Source: Flaveria trinervia (lineage: Eukaryota; Streptophyta; Magnoliopsida; Asterales; Asteraceae). From it: a stretch of 64,000 nucleotides of DNA. The notes beneath the pieces are model-generated. The model saw only the letters and a list, made by a program, of their open reading frames with translations. It did no database searches and was not told where the DNA came from. Of this stretch, positions 35,204 through 46,760 are shown one piece after another. Made by a program: the position numbers and the translations under genes. The stretch lies in NCBI GenBank assembly GCA_025506515.1, contig CM046444.1:73824192-73888191 (forward strand), in the 5' to 3' direction. The number at the start of each line of letters is the position of its first letter. The stretch's first letter is position 1.

Positions 35204-35860
35204 CTGCATAAACACCAGAGATCGTCAGAATATCGAAATATGGTGTCAAACTCGGTCAGAGGAAATTTTGGTAGAGTAACAGTAGGCTGTGCGATTTTAG
35301 GGCGATGGGGGTGATGAGTTTATGCGATCAACTATGGCCCTATTTATACTGACTCTGATTTCAATTGGGTGACTGGACCCATTTGCTCTTTTCATTCAGG
35401 CAACTGGATCTCAATCGTGCGATTGGTTTAGTCGATTACATCCAGTCGGCCGACTGGGTTTTAGTGGGGCGACTGACTCATTTGCACAACTCCATTCGGG
35501 CGACTGGGTCAATCTTGTAAGCCATTCGTGTGAATGGTTCATACTCATGCTTCATTCGGTTGTCAAGTGCATAAGTATGGTCCAATTGGACGACTGGTCC
35601 ATACTCATGGTCTAGTCGTGCGAATGGATCATACTTATGGTATTGACTTTATGACCAATTCAAATTTTACACCATTTAACTTATTGATTAAACATTTTGA
35701 GAATTTGATCATCTCAGACATGATCCTTTTAACTTTGAAAACTTTTGACCACCTCAGACGTGATCCTTTTAAAACAATTTGTCACCTCAGATGTGACTCA
35801 TTTTACATTTGAAAACATGTCTTGTCACCTGAGACGTGACCCCTTTTAAGTGATTAAATT
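35204..35860 (-). promoter_or_regulatory. Promoter-like region of accessory ORF of B, with repeat arrays
   Basis: TATAAATA on the minus strand at 35341-35348. Upstream of it about twelve copies of a CAGTCGNNCGACTG-type half-palindrome (35395-35640), the same word that fills the B/E LTR. Further upstream (35700-35850) are four copies of TCACCTCAGACGTGA followed by a T/A-rich tail. No coding seen. Confidence 0.55.
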
Positions 35861-37155
35861 CCAGATTGAATTCCACGCCATAGTCCAACGGATACAAATA
35901 ACATAACTAAAATGTTTTTTGTTTTTATGTGGAGTGGAAATCCTAAGATAGAAATCTACCAAAATTATTTCTTGAACAGGCAGCTTCAAGTTATTTTGAC
36001 CATAAGTGAAACGCTTCATTACGGAATCATACAAGAAATCAAGTCATTCAAGACGTGTTTACAAATTCAGTTGATGCTAGTTTCCTGTTTTCGTTGAGAG
36101 TCACTTGCAGAATAAGGAAATGTACTATATGTCGCACACATTGATTTGAACATTCAAGAATTCTAGCCGTGATGATTGTCAGTATACTTGTCCAATTAAC
36201 TCCAAACAAAGACTTTTGACTTAGATTCGTGATAGTTTAAGGTTTAATTATTTCAACAAGAATTTGTGGATCCCACGCTTATATGGGAATCAACATTCCT
36301 CAGGAGATTTTTGAGCGGTCTACGGGTATTTTGACAAGAAGACACTATTCTTAGAGCTTTCAAAGAGAAGCCAAGCCTCATGTCAGTGCCACCGCACAAC
36401 AGAGAGGCGACAAAGAACAATGAATTCTAGAACATATAGGCTATGCTTATCCTCAGGTCAGTGCCACCGCACAGCAAAAAGGCACATAACCTATCTTTTT
36501 GTTTGAGCAAATAATTTTGTTGCACAGATCACACCAACAACATAGATTATCAGTTTGATTGCTTTTTGCATTTTTAGCATGTTCTTTGTTCATATTTTGT
36601 TATCAGCACATATTTGTGGCGTTTATTTTGCTCGTCACTTCTTATTGGAACTCTGTTGATTGTGTTAACCAGGGATAAGATCATAACCCGCAGCTTGTTG
36701 AATAGATTAATTTGATCTTGAGATCACGAAGTAGGTCTACTTATCAATTGTGTTGAATCTATCGACACATCATCTAATGGTCCAGCAACCTCAAGGTCTA
36801 CTTTCTCCGTGTTACCTTACTAGTCGCTAGTTTTACTATCATTTTTCCTTTTATTTTTCCTTAGACTTCTCATACTTGTAGTTTGAACTTCGCATCTAAT
36901 TCAATTTAAATCTTTTAAAGTCACAAATGTTTTGTTCTTGTGTACTATCATTTTCTATCAGCTTGCCTGTCCTCCTCCCTCGTATTTTTATATTATTATT
37001 CCTAACTTAACCTATTCTCCACCTAAAAATCTAAAACCGTAAAAGATTTGCGTTTTTAGTATTTTAATAGGGGAAGAATTGAAATCACTAAATTAAATAA
37101 ACTAAACTTTAATAAAAGAAAATAAAAGAAAAAAGACTTGACGCATGAGACTATA
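35861..37155 (-). other. Noncoding spacer of element B after RNase H
   Basis: No ORF I can support. It holds a 32-base direct repeat at 36377-36408 and 36452-36483 (GTCAGTGCCACCGCACA core, period 75), and otherwise AT-rich sequence. I see no LTR border or PBS here. Confidence 0.5.
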
Positions 37156-38740
37156 CTATTCATCATCTGGAATTACATCACATTTCTTATTAATGTCGTT
37201 GACCTCTAACAAATATAGAAAATGTGGTTTATTAAAAGCTTTTGTATAGAGGTCAACGCGTTGAAAATCAGTATTTATCTTAACAACATTGATTAGATTC
37301 TTTTCAAAACAATCACGTATAAAGTGATATTTTATGCCCATGTGTTTGGTCTTAGGATGTTGGATAGGATTTTTAGTAACGGTTATTGCAGCAAAATTAT
37401 CAACAAATATAGGGGTGTTAGAAAATTTCAAACCATAGTCTCGCATCCGCTGTTGAATCTAGATGATTTGAGAATAGCAGCTTGCCACTGCAACATATTC
37501 AGCTTCACAAGTTGACAACACAACTAATGTCTGCTTCTTGCACTACCACGTGACTAATCTTCTCCCAAAGAATTGACAACCTACTGTGGTGGATTTGTAG
37601 TTCATCTTGCAGACGCGATAATCCAAGTCACTGTACGCGGTTAGCTCAAAGTCATTGTCATGAGGATACGACAATCCTAGTGTGGGTGTACCCTTCAAAT
37701 AACGGAATATCCTTTTGACCCTAATCTGATGGTTAACTTTTGGTTTTGCCTAATATCTTGAACAAAGGCATGTTGCATACGTAATATCAGGTCTTGAGGT
37801 AGTGAGGTACATGGGGGTTCCAATCATTCCTCAATAAGTGGTGGCATCAACCAGATCACCATTCTCGTCGGATGCTACGTCATAATTTGTAACAAGTGGA
37901 GTCCGAGCTGCAGAAGCATTCTCCATGTCAAACTGACTGAGAATATCCCTTACATACTTGGTCTGATGTAGGAATATTCCCTTTGGTGTTTGATCCACCT
38001 GTAACGTGAGAAAGAACTTCATCTCTCCCATGGCACTCATTTCAAATTCTGCCTTCATCACTACTTCAAATTCTTTACATAATTCTTTGTTCTTGGAACC
38101 GAAGATTATGTCATCAACGTAAATATGAACCAGCAGCAGATCACCATCTTTCTCTTTGATGAACAGTGTATAGTCAATTACACCTCTGCGAAATCTATGT
38201 TTCACAAAGTGAGTTGAGAGTTTTTCATACCAAGCTCTCGGGGCTTGGTGAAGCCCGTAGAGAGCCTTATCCAGTTTGTAAACTCTATCCCGATGATATG
38301 GATCCTCAAATCCCTCGTGTTGACTAACATACACTGTTTCTTTGAGTTCACCATGAAGAAATGCACTCTTTAAATCCATTGATAGACTTTAATCTTCATG
38401 TAAGAGGCATAGGCTAGGAAGATACGGATGGCTTCCATTCTCGCCACAGGTGCAAATACTTCATTGTAATCTATTCCCTCGACTTGTCGAGATTCTTGAA
38501 CTACAAGTCGAGCCTTTTTCCTTATGATGACAGCTTCATCATCTTTCTTACAGTTCAAGAGCTATTTGGTACCAATGACTTTAGCACCTTTAGGTCTATA
38601 AACCGGTGTCCATACACCTAACTTGTTGAACTGAAAAAGTTCTTCTTGCATGGCACTGACCCATGCCTCATCATTCAAGGCTTCACTAACGTATTTTAGC
38701 TCAAACAGAGACATAAAACAAAAATAAGCACCATCGTGAA
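37156..38740 (-). pseudogene. RT-RNase H of element B
   Basis: Copia RT: VVQESRQVEGIDYNEVFAPV (38490-38440 region), MDLKSAFLHGELKETVYVS, KALYGLHQAPRAWYEKL, and catalytic YVDD at 38110-38121. The RT palm and thumb, 37831-38379, is an open stretch of 182 residues, one of the best preserved in the window. RNase H has STCEAEYVAVASC and a tail ending CDVIPDDE at 37156. Lesions: frameshift near 38370-38395, stops at about 37831, 37750, 37545 and 37460. It is followed by the accessory-ORF promoter region. Confidence 0.9.
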
Positions 38741-40559
38741 GCTATCCTTTTTCCATGACCGAGGCATAATCAGATGAATATAGCTGATTTCTAGTCTGAA
38801 CTCCTGATCTTATATCCCCGATGACATTGTCCAGAGGATGATAGACATTTAGGCGTGATCCAGGACTGGTGGGAACAACTACCTCAGAATCAAGATTATG
38901 AACATTTGGTTCAGTATCCGAGGCAGAAGGAGTGTGAGGTTCTGAAGACTCAAAGGCATCATTGTTAGATGCTTGTGGACTTGCAGTAACAGGAACCTGT
39001 TCCTCCTCATTGTTTTGATTATCCTCCATGGCTTCATCGTCAGAGGAGGAATCACTAGCTTCAAGTGCTCCTCCTAAATGCTTATTCAAATCACCTGTGA
39101 ACCAGATGATGTTGAATCTTGTGATGGTGTGTTTAAGATATCATACATCATTTTGGCTGCTAATTGATCGTCAAATGAAGATAGAGGTATGTGAAGGACT
39201 TGAAGAATCCATCATAGTCAAAAAAGAATACGGGTCCTTTTATATCAAGAGGGGTGGTGTATCTCTGAACATCTACGTTACACCACACTTCTACTTCACC
39301 CGTTGAGTTGTTGTAAACTCCCTTATTTGGTATGTTGAATCCTAGAAAGATGCCCTCTTCAGCCTTCTCGCTAAACTTCCCATCCTGAGTCTTCTTCAGC
39401 AATGTGCATGGTGCTTCAAGTGGTTCGAGATACTCTAGATTTGGTCTACGTCGTTGAAGTAACTCGTAACACGTCTTGCCATGACATTTTACCACCAGAA
39501 CTTGATTTAACGTGTATTACAAAATTGGATAGGTAGTTTCAAGTCTGCCAGCATTGTGCATGTGGTCTCTATTAAGCTGTGATTCTTTCTGTTAGCAACC
39601 CCATTCATTTGAGGAGTGTAGGCAGAAGTGAACTGATGCACAATTCCCTTTTTTTTCTAGAAATCCTCCATCCATTGGTTCTTGAACTTGGTTCTATTGT
39701 CTGAGCATACTTGTCTTACCTTCAGATTGTAGAGAGACTGCAGTGTAGTTACTAACTCTTTGAATTACTCAAGTGTCTTAGACATAGATTTTGGAAACAT
39801 TACCCAAGAAAATCTTGAGTAGTCATGTGTAACTACATACCAGTACAAGTTGCCTGCGATGCTTCTTGTACTGACTCGACCAAATAGATCCATGTGAAGA
39901 AGCTCAAGAGGCAATTTTATAGAATTAAATTTTTTTGCCTTATGAGACTTCTTTGTCTATTTGCCTTTCATGCATGCGACACAAAAATCCGAGAGTTGGA
40001 AGTTCTTGATATTAACTCCTCGCACTAGATCATTCTGAATCAAGTGGTTCATCTTCCGTGGATTGTTGTGTTCCATTCCCCTATGCCAGGAGATAGAATC
40101 TTTCTTAGTAGCTTTTGACAAGAAGCACTGAACTTGATGATCAGTTGTGGAGGCCTTCGATAGATACAGGACATAAAGGTCATTATATCTTGAGGCTGAC
40201 ATTAATACTTTCTCCTCCGCGATCACATAGTCCTTTTTGAAAACATAACACTTTTTCTTATCAAAAACTACTTAAAGCCTTTGTCACATATTTGGGACAC
40301 AGAAAGTAAATTGTTTTGAAGTTTTTGAACGCAGTTTACCTTATCAAACCTTACTTCCTGGTTCGCTACCTCCCCTTAAGCTGTGATGTACCCTCCTTTG
40401 TTTTAAGCAAATGAAACATGACCTCCCTTGATTTGTTTAACTTTTGATAGGAGTTCCCGGTTTCCAGTCATGTGCCTGGATGCTCCGCTATCTACAATCG
40501 ATGTGTTTGTTTAAGCACTATAGTGAACACCCTGCACATTCAATTGAAAATATTAGTTA
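38741..40559 (-). pseudogene. Protease-integrase-linker of element B
   Basis: Protease active site DSGAS lies at 40484-40492 within SIVDSGASRHMTGN. The GAG-pre-integrase zinc region gives WHRGMEH and CVACMKGK (39957-40110). The integrase core has HMDLFGRV (first Asp), VCSDNRTKF (second Asp) and PQMNGVANRKN, where the usual glutamate of DD35E is asparagine. A frame change around 39500 leads to the integrase C-terminal part (39160-39495), and an acidic linker (38742-39089) with VIGDIRSGVQTRNQL precedes RT. Many stops. Integrase would be inactive even if the frames were intact. Confidence 0.85.
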
Positions 40560-43350
40560 AGTTGAGGGACCCAAGCCTTAATCGGCTTAGGTGTCCCAAA
40601 GGTATCACACATCATAAACTCTGCCCAATGATCTTTTGAGGGTGACGGAAGGTCATCTATCTTATTGTTCTCATTTCCAGACAAAGACTTTTCTTTCCAT
40701 AAGCCAGCTTTGTGTAAAGCCTGTTTGTGGTAAACCGACGACTGGCCGATAGGTTGAACTTTAGGTTCACTGACTTTTTTTGGTGGAGTCATGGAGCTTC
40801 TCTTGGAAGAGCTCGCTTTAGTGTCATAAAGTTCATCCTTTTTCTTTGGTGTCTGATAATAAGGACAATAAGACGCTATGTGCCCATACTTTCCACAGTT
40901 GTAGCATGATCTGCTTTCAACTTGACAATTTAACTATTTCTGTGGAGAATTATGTGACACCGTGTGACATTGGATTGTTTGGGTTTTGGCATTTCTTGCT
41001 TAGATGTTGTATCTGGTTTAAAAAAATTAATTGTTTGAACATTTTTAACATCTTTACTTTGTAGTTTCTTTGGACTTAGACATGAAGCACGTGGGTGGTT
41101 AATTTGTTTGGTCTTTTTGGGTTCAGAATTAGAATTTGTTGACCCAGACTTAACTTTAACCGTTCCAAATTGTTCGTCCGGATTGACACAAGGCATCTTA
41201 CCTTTTGATTTTGAAGTGGCCTCCTTTTGTTTAGTGTCAAATTCATTTCGTTTACATGTGGAATCTGGATCACTTATAAGAGGAGTTGACACCACGTAAT
41301 CCTTGATTGGGTTATTATTTATTGGTTTACTTTTTGTATTCATCAAGGTCTCATCTGGTGGTGGTACCACTTTATATCATAATCCCTCCCCATTATTGGG
41401 CTCTCTCACTAAGTGTTGGACAATGTGGGATGAACTTTTCCAACTATGTAGTTTCTGTTTTAGTGAATTACTTCTACATCCAAAACTGCCTTTTGTTTCT
41501 TAGTGTCTTCTAGGGAGTTCACATAGAACTTAATGTCATTAGCTTGGTTAAAGGCTACAACTTTAGTTTCCCTAAGCTGTTTGTTCAAGAGTTCTATCTT
41601 TTCCTTATAGTTGTGCTCATTTTGTTTTATGACTCTATTGGCTTGAGTGCACAGTTGTAAGTCCTTTACTAAGTTAACATTATGGTCTAATAACCTAGCA
41701 AATTTCATATCAATGCTTTCCCTAAATTTATTACAATCAGAACAAACATGATCATTGAAAACTTGAGTAGTTGTACTTACTTGAGAAGGTGTGGTTGAAT
41801 CAACTATTAAAGTAGTGTCTCACTTCTCTAGTTCTGGTGATTCTGGACTTGTTGGACTTCTCCCTTTTTTAGGCTGGTGATCAAATATTGTTGCAGATTC
41901 ATTAACATTTGACATCGCGATCACTAGTGCAATATCACCTTCACTTGCTGAGTCGTCATCTTGATCCTCGACACTAGCAATGTTTGATTCTCCCCAAGAC
42001 ACAAACCGAAAGCTCCAATCTTGTCCTTCATCATCATGAGCTGTTAAGGCTTTTGGATCCTTGTTGGATGAAGTAGGACTGTTTGTGGGCTTCTCCTGAT
42101 GACTGAAAGATGAGAATTGATTTCCATTTCCGTCGTTTTGGGCTTTACACATTCACGTTTTAAGTTCCACTTTTCCCCACAATTGAAATTGGTAACTTTT
42201 GTCTTGTCAAAGCCAAAAGTTGTGTCCTTAGTGGCAATCAGATTATGTCCGGTCTTCTTGACAAACTTCTTTGCTCTCCGAAGAGCACTTGCTAAGGCCC
42301 ACATGATGTCCATTCTTTCTAACTCTATCTCGTCTACCTGTTCGTAGTCCTCGTCTGCCAGATGGCAGTTCCTAATTTTCCTAGCAACTAGCCCATCATA
42401 GGAGTGGACTACCGCTGCTAAAAGGTCTATGTGCTCCTTTGCTACCTCAACAGTCACATTCTTGAGATTCTCGGTCTTCAGTTTTGTAGCGTTTGCTTCA
42501 GGTTCTATGTATTGGGTACCAGGCGACCTGAAGAAGAGGCCTGTGATGTACCAGCTGAACTCGACACAAAAGTTGTTTGTAGTGGAGCTCCAGACGTTTT
42601 GGCTTGTGGAGTTAAGTTGTACAGAGCTGGATTTTGATCATAACTAGACTTTTGGGCTCTGTACTTCATCCTCAACTCTTCCTCCCACAGTTTCAGAATG
42701 AACTCGTTGATGTCTAACTTCGCTAGCATATCATTCTGTCTGAGGTTGGAGACAAACGAACTCCACTTCTTGGGCAAACCATATGCAAAGTTTGAAACTT
42801 TTTCCTCCCTAGACGTAGTAACTCCATGAGTGTGCAACTCACTCATCAGATGGTAGAAACGATCAATGAAATCGTCCAAGCTATCCTTTCCCATTGACGA
42901 GAAGTTGTCAAACTCCTTCTTCAACGCTTAAGCGTTTAGAGCTTTCAGCGAGGCATTTCCCTCATACCTCTTTTCCAATGCATCCCATAGCTTTTTAGCT
43001 TGCTTGTTCTCAGAAAATTGATTGAAGATGTACTTAGGAATTGACTGAGTCAGCAATGCATATACTTTTTTCTCTACATTGTATTTTGCCTTTTGTCCGT
43101 CAGTCATACCGCTTAAGGTGAGCTTAACTCCATCTGCACCTATAGGCATGCTATATCCAATCTCTATCGACTCCCACAAATTGGGATCTACTCCATTTAA
43201 GTAGATCTCAAACCTTTGCTTCCATTGTGGATATTCATCTATCGTTATTAGCTTAGCGGGTTTGTTATGATTTCCCACTTCATTTTCTAAAAGCAATAGT
43301 TTGAATCCTAGAGTCCCTTCCAGTGGTGAACGCTGAATATTGATCCTCCA
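40560..43350 (-). pseudogene. gag of element B
   Basis: ATG 43350 opens MEDQYSAFTTGRD; a frameshift follows near 43310. The UBN2-type core is in 42928-43296 (YPQWKQRFEIYLNG, KLWDALEKRYEG) and continues after one stop (42925-42927) in 42505-42924. A first zinc knuckle near 42175-42215 reads NFNCGEKWNLKREC, having lost the first cysteine and the histidine. Acidic tail (41820-42050), coiled-coil part (41460-41708), Lys-rich part (40930-41370), then an intact second knuckle CYNCGKYGHIASYC at 40864-40905. Two knuckle-like motifs flank the coiled-coil region, as in the A-family gag. Several stops and frameshifts. Confidence 0.85.
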
Positions 43351-43490
43351 TTATTATCAAGTTTAAAGTTTGGAAAAACTATTTAACTATTTCATATGAA
43401 GTTATGCGATTAAGCACTTCCTGCGAATGAGCAAATGCGGACGGCTCAATCGTGCGTATGGACAGGTGCAAATTGATGGGTTTTGTCACA
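43351..43490 (-). other. Leader remnant of element B
   Basis: Noncoding sequence between gag start and the G insertion. It has a CAATCGTGCGTATGG word like those of B LTRs, but no PBS, so the 5' LTR and PBS were lost or lie beyond element G. Confidence 0.45.
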
Positions 43491-44411
43491 TGTAAAACAC
43501 TAAGTTTAACCATTTAAACTTGAAAACACAGCGGATATATTGTTTAAAGATATGGTTAGTAATCTGAAAATTTTCACCATTTCAAACATAAACAAAACCC
43601 AAGAACAAGGATCAAATAAACATATGTGAAATAGTGTGCTATCAAAACAAAACAACAACCATAGGGTGAACAAAGGAACAACCTTTCTAGTGTATGTTGT
43701 TGAAGATGTATTAAGATGAAGGGGATGATGTTCTTGAGCTGCTAGCCTTCAAAGGAGAAGACCTCAAGCTTGTAATACCCACAAGCTCTTCAAACACGTA
43801 GCTAGTTAGGGTGCTTCACACCAAAGTTCTACACCAAGGGACCTTCAAAACCGAAAATTTCAGCCTTCTTGGAGCTGAAAATCCAAAAATGTGCAGCCTT
43901 GTGGAGAGCTTTTCTTTGCTTAAGTGTGTGAGAAAGAAGGTGTGTGTTCTTGGAAGAGTGCTAGAATGAATAATACACAAGTATCCAAGACAAAAAGACC
44001 CCCATTGCCCCTTTGACGGCGGCCGAAATGGGTTTAGAAAATCGGTTTCCCCCCCCCCCATTTTGTAATTCTTATAAAAAGCACTCTTTTAAAGTAATAA
44101 GTTTATAAAATTAAAACCTATTTTAATTTTATGACAATAACACACTTTTATTTGTCATTATTTAACCAACTTAAATAATGAAACAAATAAAATTCTCATG
44201 AACAAATTATCCATATAACATGTTCTTTTACAAAGCAAAGTTCTAGAAAACCTATTTTCTAAATAGGTGTCAATAATTATTTGTATGATCTCATCAACAA
44301 ATAAACATATATTGGTGTTTTTTTAGCTTGTTATTGGGTATGACCCGACATGGATCATAACGTACTAACCACATCAATCTTGTATGTGTCTTGGGCATAG
44401 AAGATCCAACA
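43491..44411 (-). repeat. 3' LTR of element G
   Basis: 921 bases with TG...CA ends on the minus strand: TGTTGGATCTTC at 44411 and GTGTTTTACA at 43491. A PPT-like AAGTGGGAC precedes it. A run of eleven C (44050-44060) and a TTTTTATAAG TATA-like box (near 44078) lie within it. Confidence 0.7.
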
Positions 44412-44424
44412 ACGTCCCACTTGC
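44412..44424 (-). other. Polypurine tract of element G
   Basis: CAAGTGGGACGT on the minus strand directly before the LTR start; AAGTGGGA is common in this copia lineage. Confidence 0.65.
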
Positions 44425-45172
44425 ACAAGATTCAAAGAAGATTGATGAGAGCACCGCCTAACAACGGTTTACTACCCTTAATACGTATGACTAAGTGCCA
44501 CTCAATAACATCATCCTCTTCAAGTACCATACTTGAAAGGTTCAACGAGAAACAATCATCTATCCTTTTATCGCAGATGTCATGTTAAATCTGAGAGACA
44601 CAGAATATTCATTCTCCATTGATTTAACTTTATCAGGCCTTAGACATCTTACTCTCAATGAATAAAAGGGACAAATCTCATCTTGATAACATACATCTCT
44701 CACAATTACCTTATATCATACCTGAAATCAGACTAATGTACTGCCATGATTCTGAACAGCGAAGAGTTGAGTCAAAGTATAATAATTCGTAAGTATCAAG
44801 ACCCAATATGTATCTCAGGTCAGAGGATACCAAATGATGTTCGCCTTTACTCAAAATTACTTATGACCAATCTGGAAGATTACATGTAGTAATATTTGAG
44901 ATGCAGGTGAGTCCAATATTTGCATCCCATAAATATCTATGAACTTTGGCTGCAACCTTTTGCTCTATATTCATCCATATGAATATCTACCAATCAAAGT
45001 TCATAATAGCATTACCTTCATGCTCGTTCCCACAAGCATGAACAGCTACAGACATTCTGAGTAAATAATTTACTCATGTATCTTAAACATGCAAAATAGG
45101 AATATTAGTTGAATCATTATAACTGAATAATTCATTCAAGTAATAAAGGGTTACATTATCTCATTATAGAAA
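44425..45172 (-). other. 3' untranslated region of element G
   Basis: About 750 bases between the RNase H stop and the PPT with no coding. AT-rich, no repeat array and no TATA-rich spacer like those preceding accessory ORFs in other families. Confidence 0.6.
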
Positions 45173-46760
45173 TTAAAGATCAAATCCAGTCACTAGAATA
45201 TTGGAGCCCCATGGCACAAGCATGACTTTCATGCTTCGCCTTTCCAAGAAGCTTCGTGAGTGGATCCGCAATGTTTTGATCCATATGAACTTTGCGAATA
45301 CATATTTTCCCCTTTTCAACATCTCCCTTATGTAGTTGAATCTTCGTTCAACGTGCCTAGTCTTCTGATATGCATGGGGTTCCTTGATTTGAGCAATTGC
45401 ACCCTTGTTATGACAAAGAATTTCTAAAGGGTCCTGAATGGAAGGGACCACCCCTATGTCGGTATTGAACTTCTTTAGCCATGCAGCTTTCTGAGCTGCT
45501 AATGAGGCGGCGGTGTATTCTGACTCTGTAGTTGACAATGCCACCATATCTTGCTTAGAGCTCTTCTAAGAGATAGCTCCTCCAATCAAGATGAAAATGT
45601 ACCCCGATTGTGATCATGAATCATCATGATCAGTTTGGAAACTCGCATCCGTGTAACCCTTTACTACGAGTTCCTCCTCACCAGATCCATAGATCAGGAA
45701 CATATCTTTAGTCCTCCTTAGGTACTTAAGTATGTTCTTAACAGCCATCCAATGACTGCTTCCTGGATTTTGTTGATGCTCAAGGCGCGTGACACGTGCG
45801 GTCTAGTGCATATCATTGCATACGTGATGGATCCGATAGAAGACGCATACGGGATTCCGTTCATTTTGTCTTGCTCATCCTTTGATCTTGGACATTGAGT
45901 CATACTCAATATCATTCCTCTTTGAATAGGTATAGTACCTTTCTTAGAGTTTTCCATCGTGAAACTTTTCAAGATCTTATCAATGCACGCACTTTGATTC
46001 AAACCTATCAACCGCCTTGATCTATCCTTATGGATCTTTATTCCTAAAATATGGGCGGCTTCACCAAGATCCTTAATGGAGAAACAGCTTCCAAGCCAGG
46101 CTTTTACACCTTCCATGGTTGGAATGTCAATTCCAAATAGTAGGATGTCATCAACATACAATACTAAGAAAATGGTGATGCTCCCACTAGCCTTCTTATA
46201 TACACATGCTTGATCAACGTTTTTTATGAACCCAAATTTGGTTATTTCTTCATCAAAATGGTGACTCCAACTTCTTGATACTTCCTTTAATCCATACGTT
46301 GATTTCTTTAACTTGCATACTTTGTCAAGATGTTTTGAGTTGACAAAACATTGAGGCTAACCATATAGACATCTTCCTCAAGAAATCCATTTAGAAAAGC
46401 GGTTTTCACATCCATTTGCCAAATCTCATAATCATAATGAGCATCTATGGCAAATAATATCGTAATAGACTTTAGCATTGCAACGGGTGAGAAAGTCTCA
46501 TCATAATCAACCCTTTGAGTTTGAGTGAAACCTTTTGCTACAAGTATAGCTTTATAAGTATCCAAGTTTCCATGCATATCGGTTTTCTTCTTGAAAACCC
46601 ACTTACTTCCAACTATCTTGGAGTTAAGAGATTGTTCAACCAAGTCCCACACTTGGTTGCCATACATGGATTGCATCTCAACGTTCATGGCTTCAAGCCA
46701 TTTGTCACAATCCAAATTGGACATCATGATAGGTGGTCAGTTCATCTGAATCTACCGCAT
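45173..46760 (-). pseudogene. RT-RNase H of element G
   Basis: RT starts around 46727 with MSNLDCDKWLEAMNVEMQSM, then GSKWVFKKKTDMHGN, VAKGFTQTQRVDYDETFSPV and MDVKTAFLNGFLEEDVYM. After a frame break near 46320 the strand continues to the catalytic YVDD at 46147-46158, LGSCFSIKDLGEA, and after another break to RNase H with ALSTTESEYTAASLAAQKA (45470-45545). Some key residues are intact, but at least three frame breaks and a compressed thumb/connection region (45560-45720) show that it is not active. Its end at 45173 is followed by a 3' UTR and LTR. Confidence 0.9.

Larger units (their letters stand above)
14160..43490 (-). mobile_element. Ty1/copia element B, near full length, split by element A
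   Basis: On the minus strand the order is leader (43351-43490), gag (40560-43350), protease and integrase (38741-40559), RT-RNase H (37156-38740), promoter-like spacer with intron (34660-37155), accessory ORF (31565-34659 continued at 14535-14778), polypurine tract (14510-14522) and 3' LTR (14160-14509). The 16.8-kb element A sits inside the accessory ORF with a 5-bp duplication. The 5' LTR is missing, replaced by element G at 43491. E (50728-54187) is another copy of the same family. All coding parts carry stops and frameshifts. Confidence 0.75.

Noticed and set aside
35204..35860. A complete 5' LTR of element B between RNase H and accessory ORF
   Set aside because: It has TATA and the family words, but no TG/CA-bounded ends and no PBS; position and the following ATG fit an internal promoter better.
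44050..44060. Run of C (G on the minus strand) as polypurine tract of G
   Set aside because: It lies inside the LTR; the AAGTGGGAC tract next to a TGTTGG start at 44411 fits the border better.
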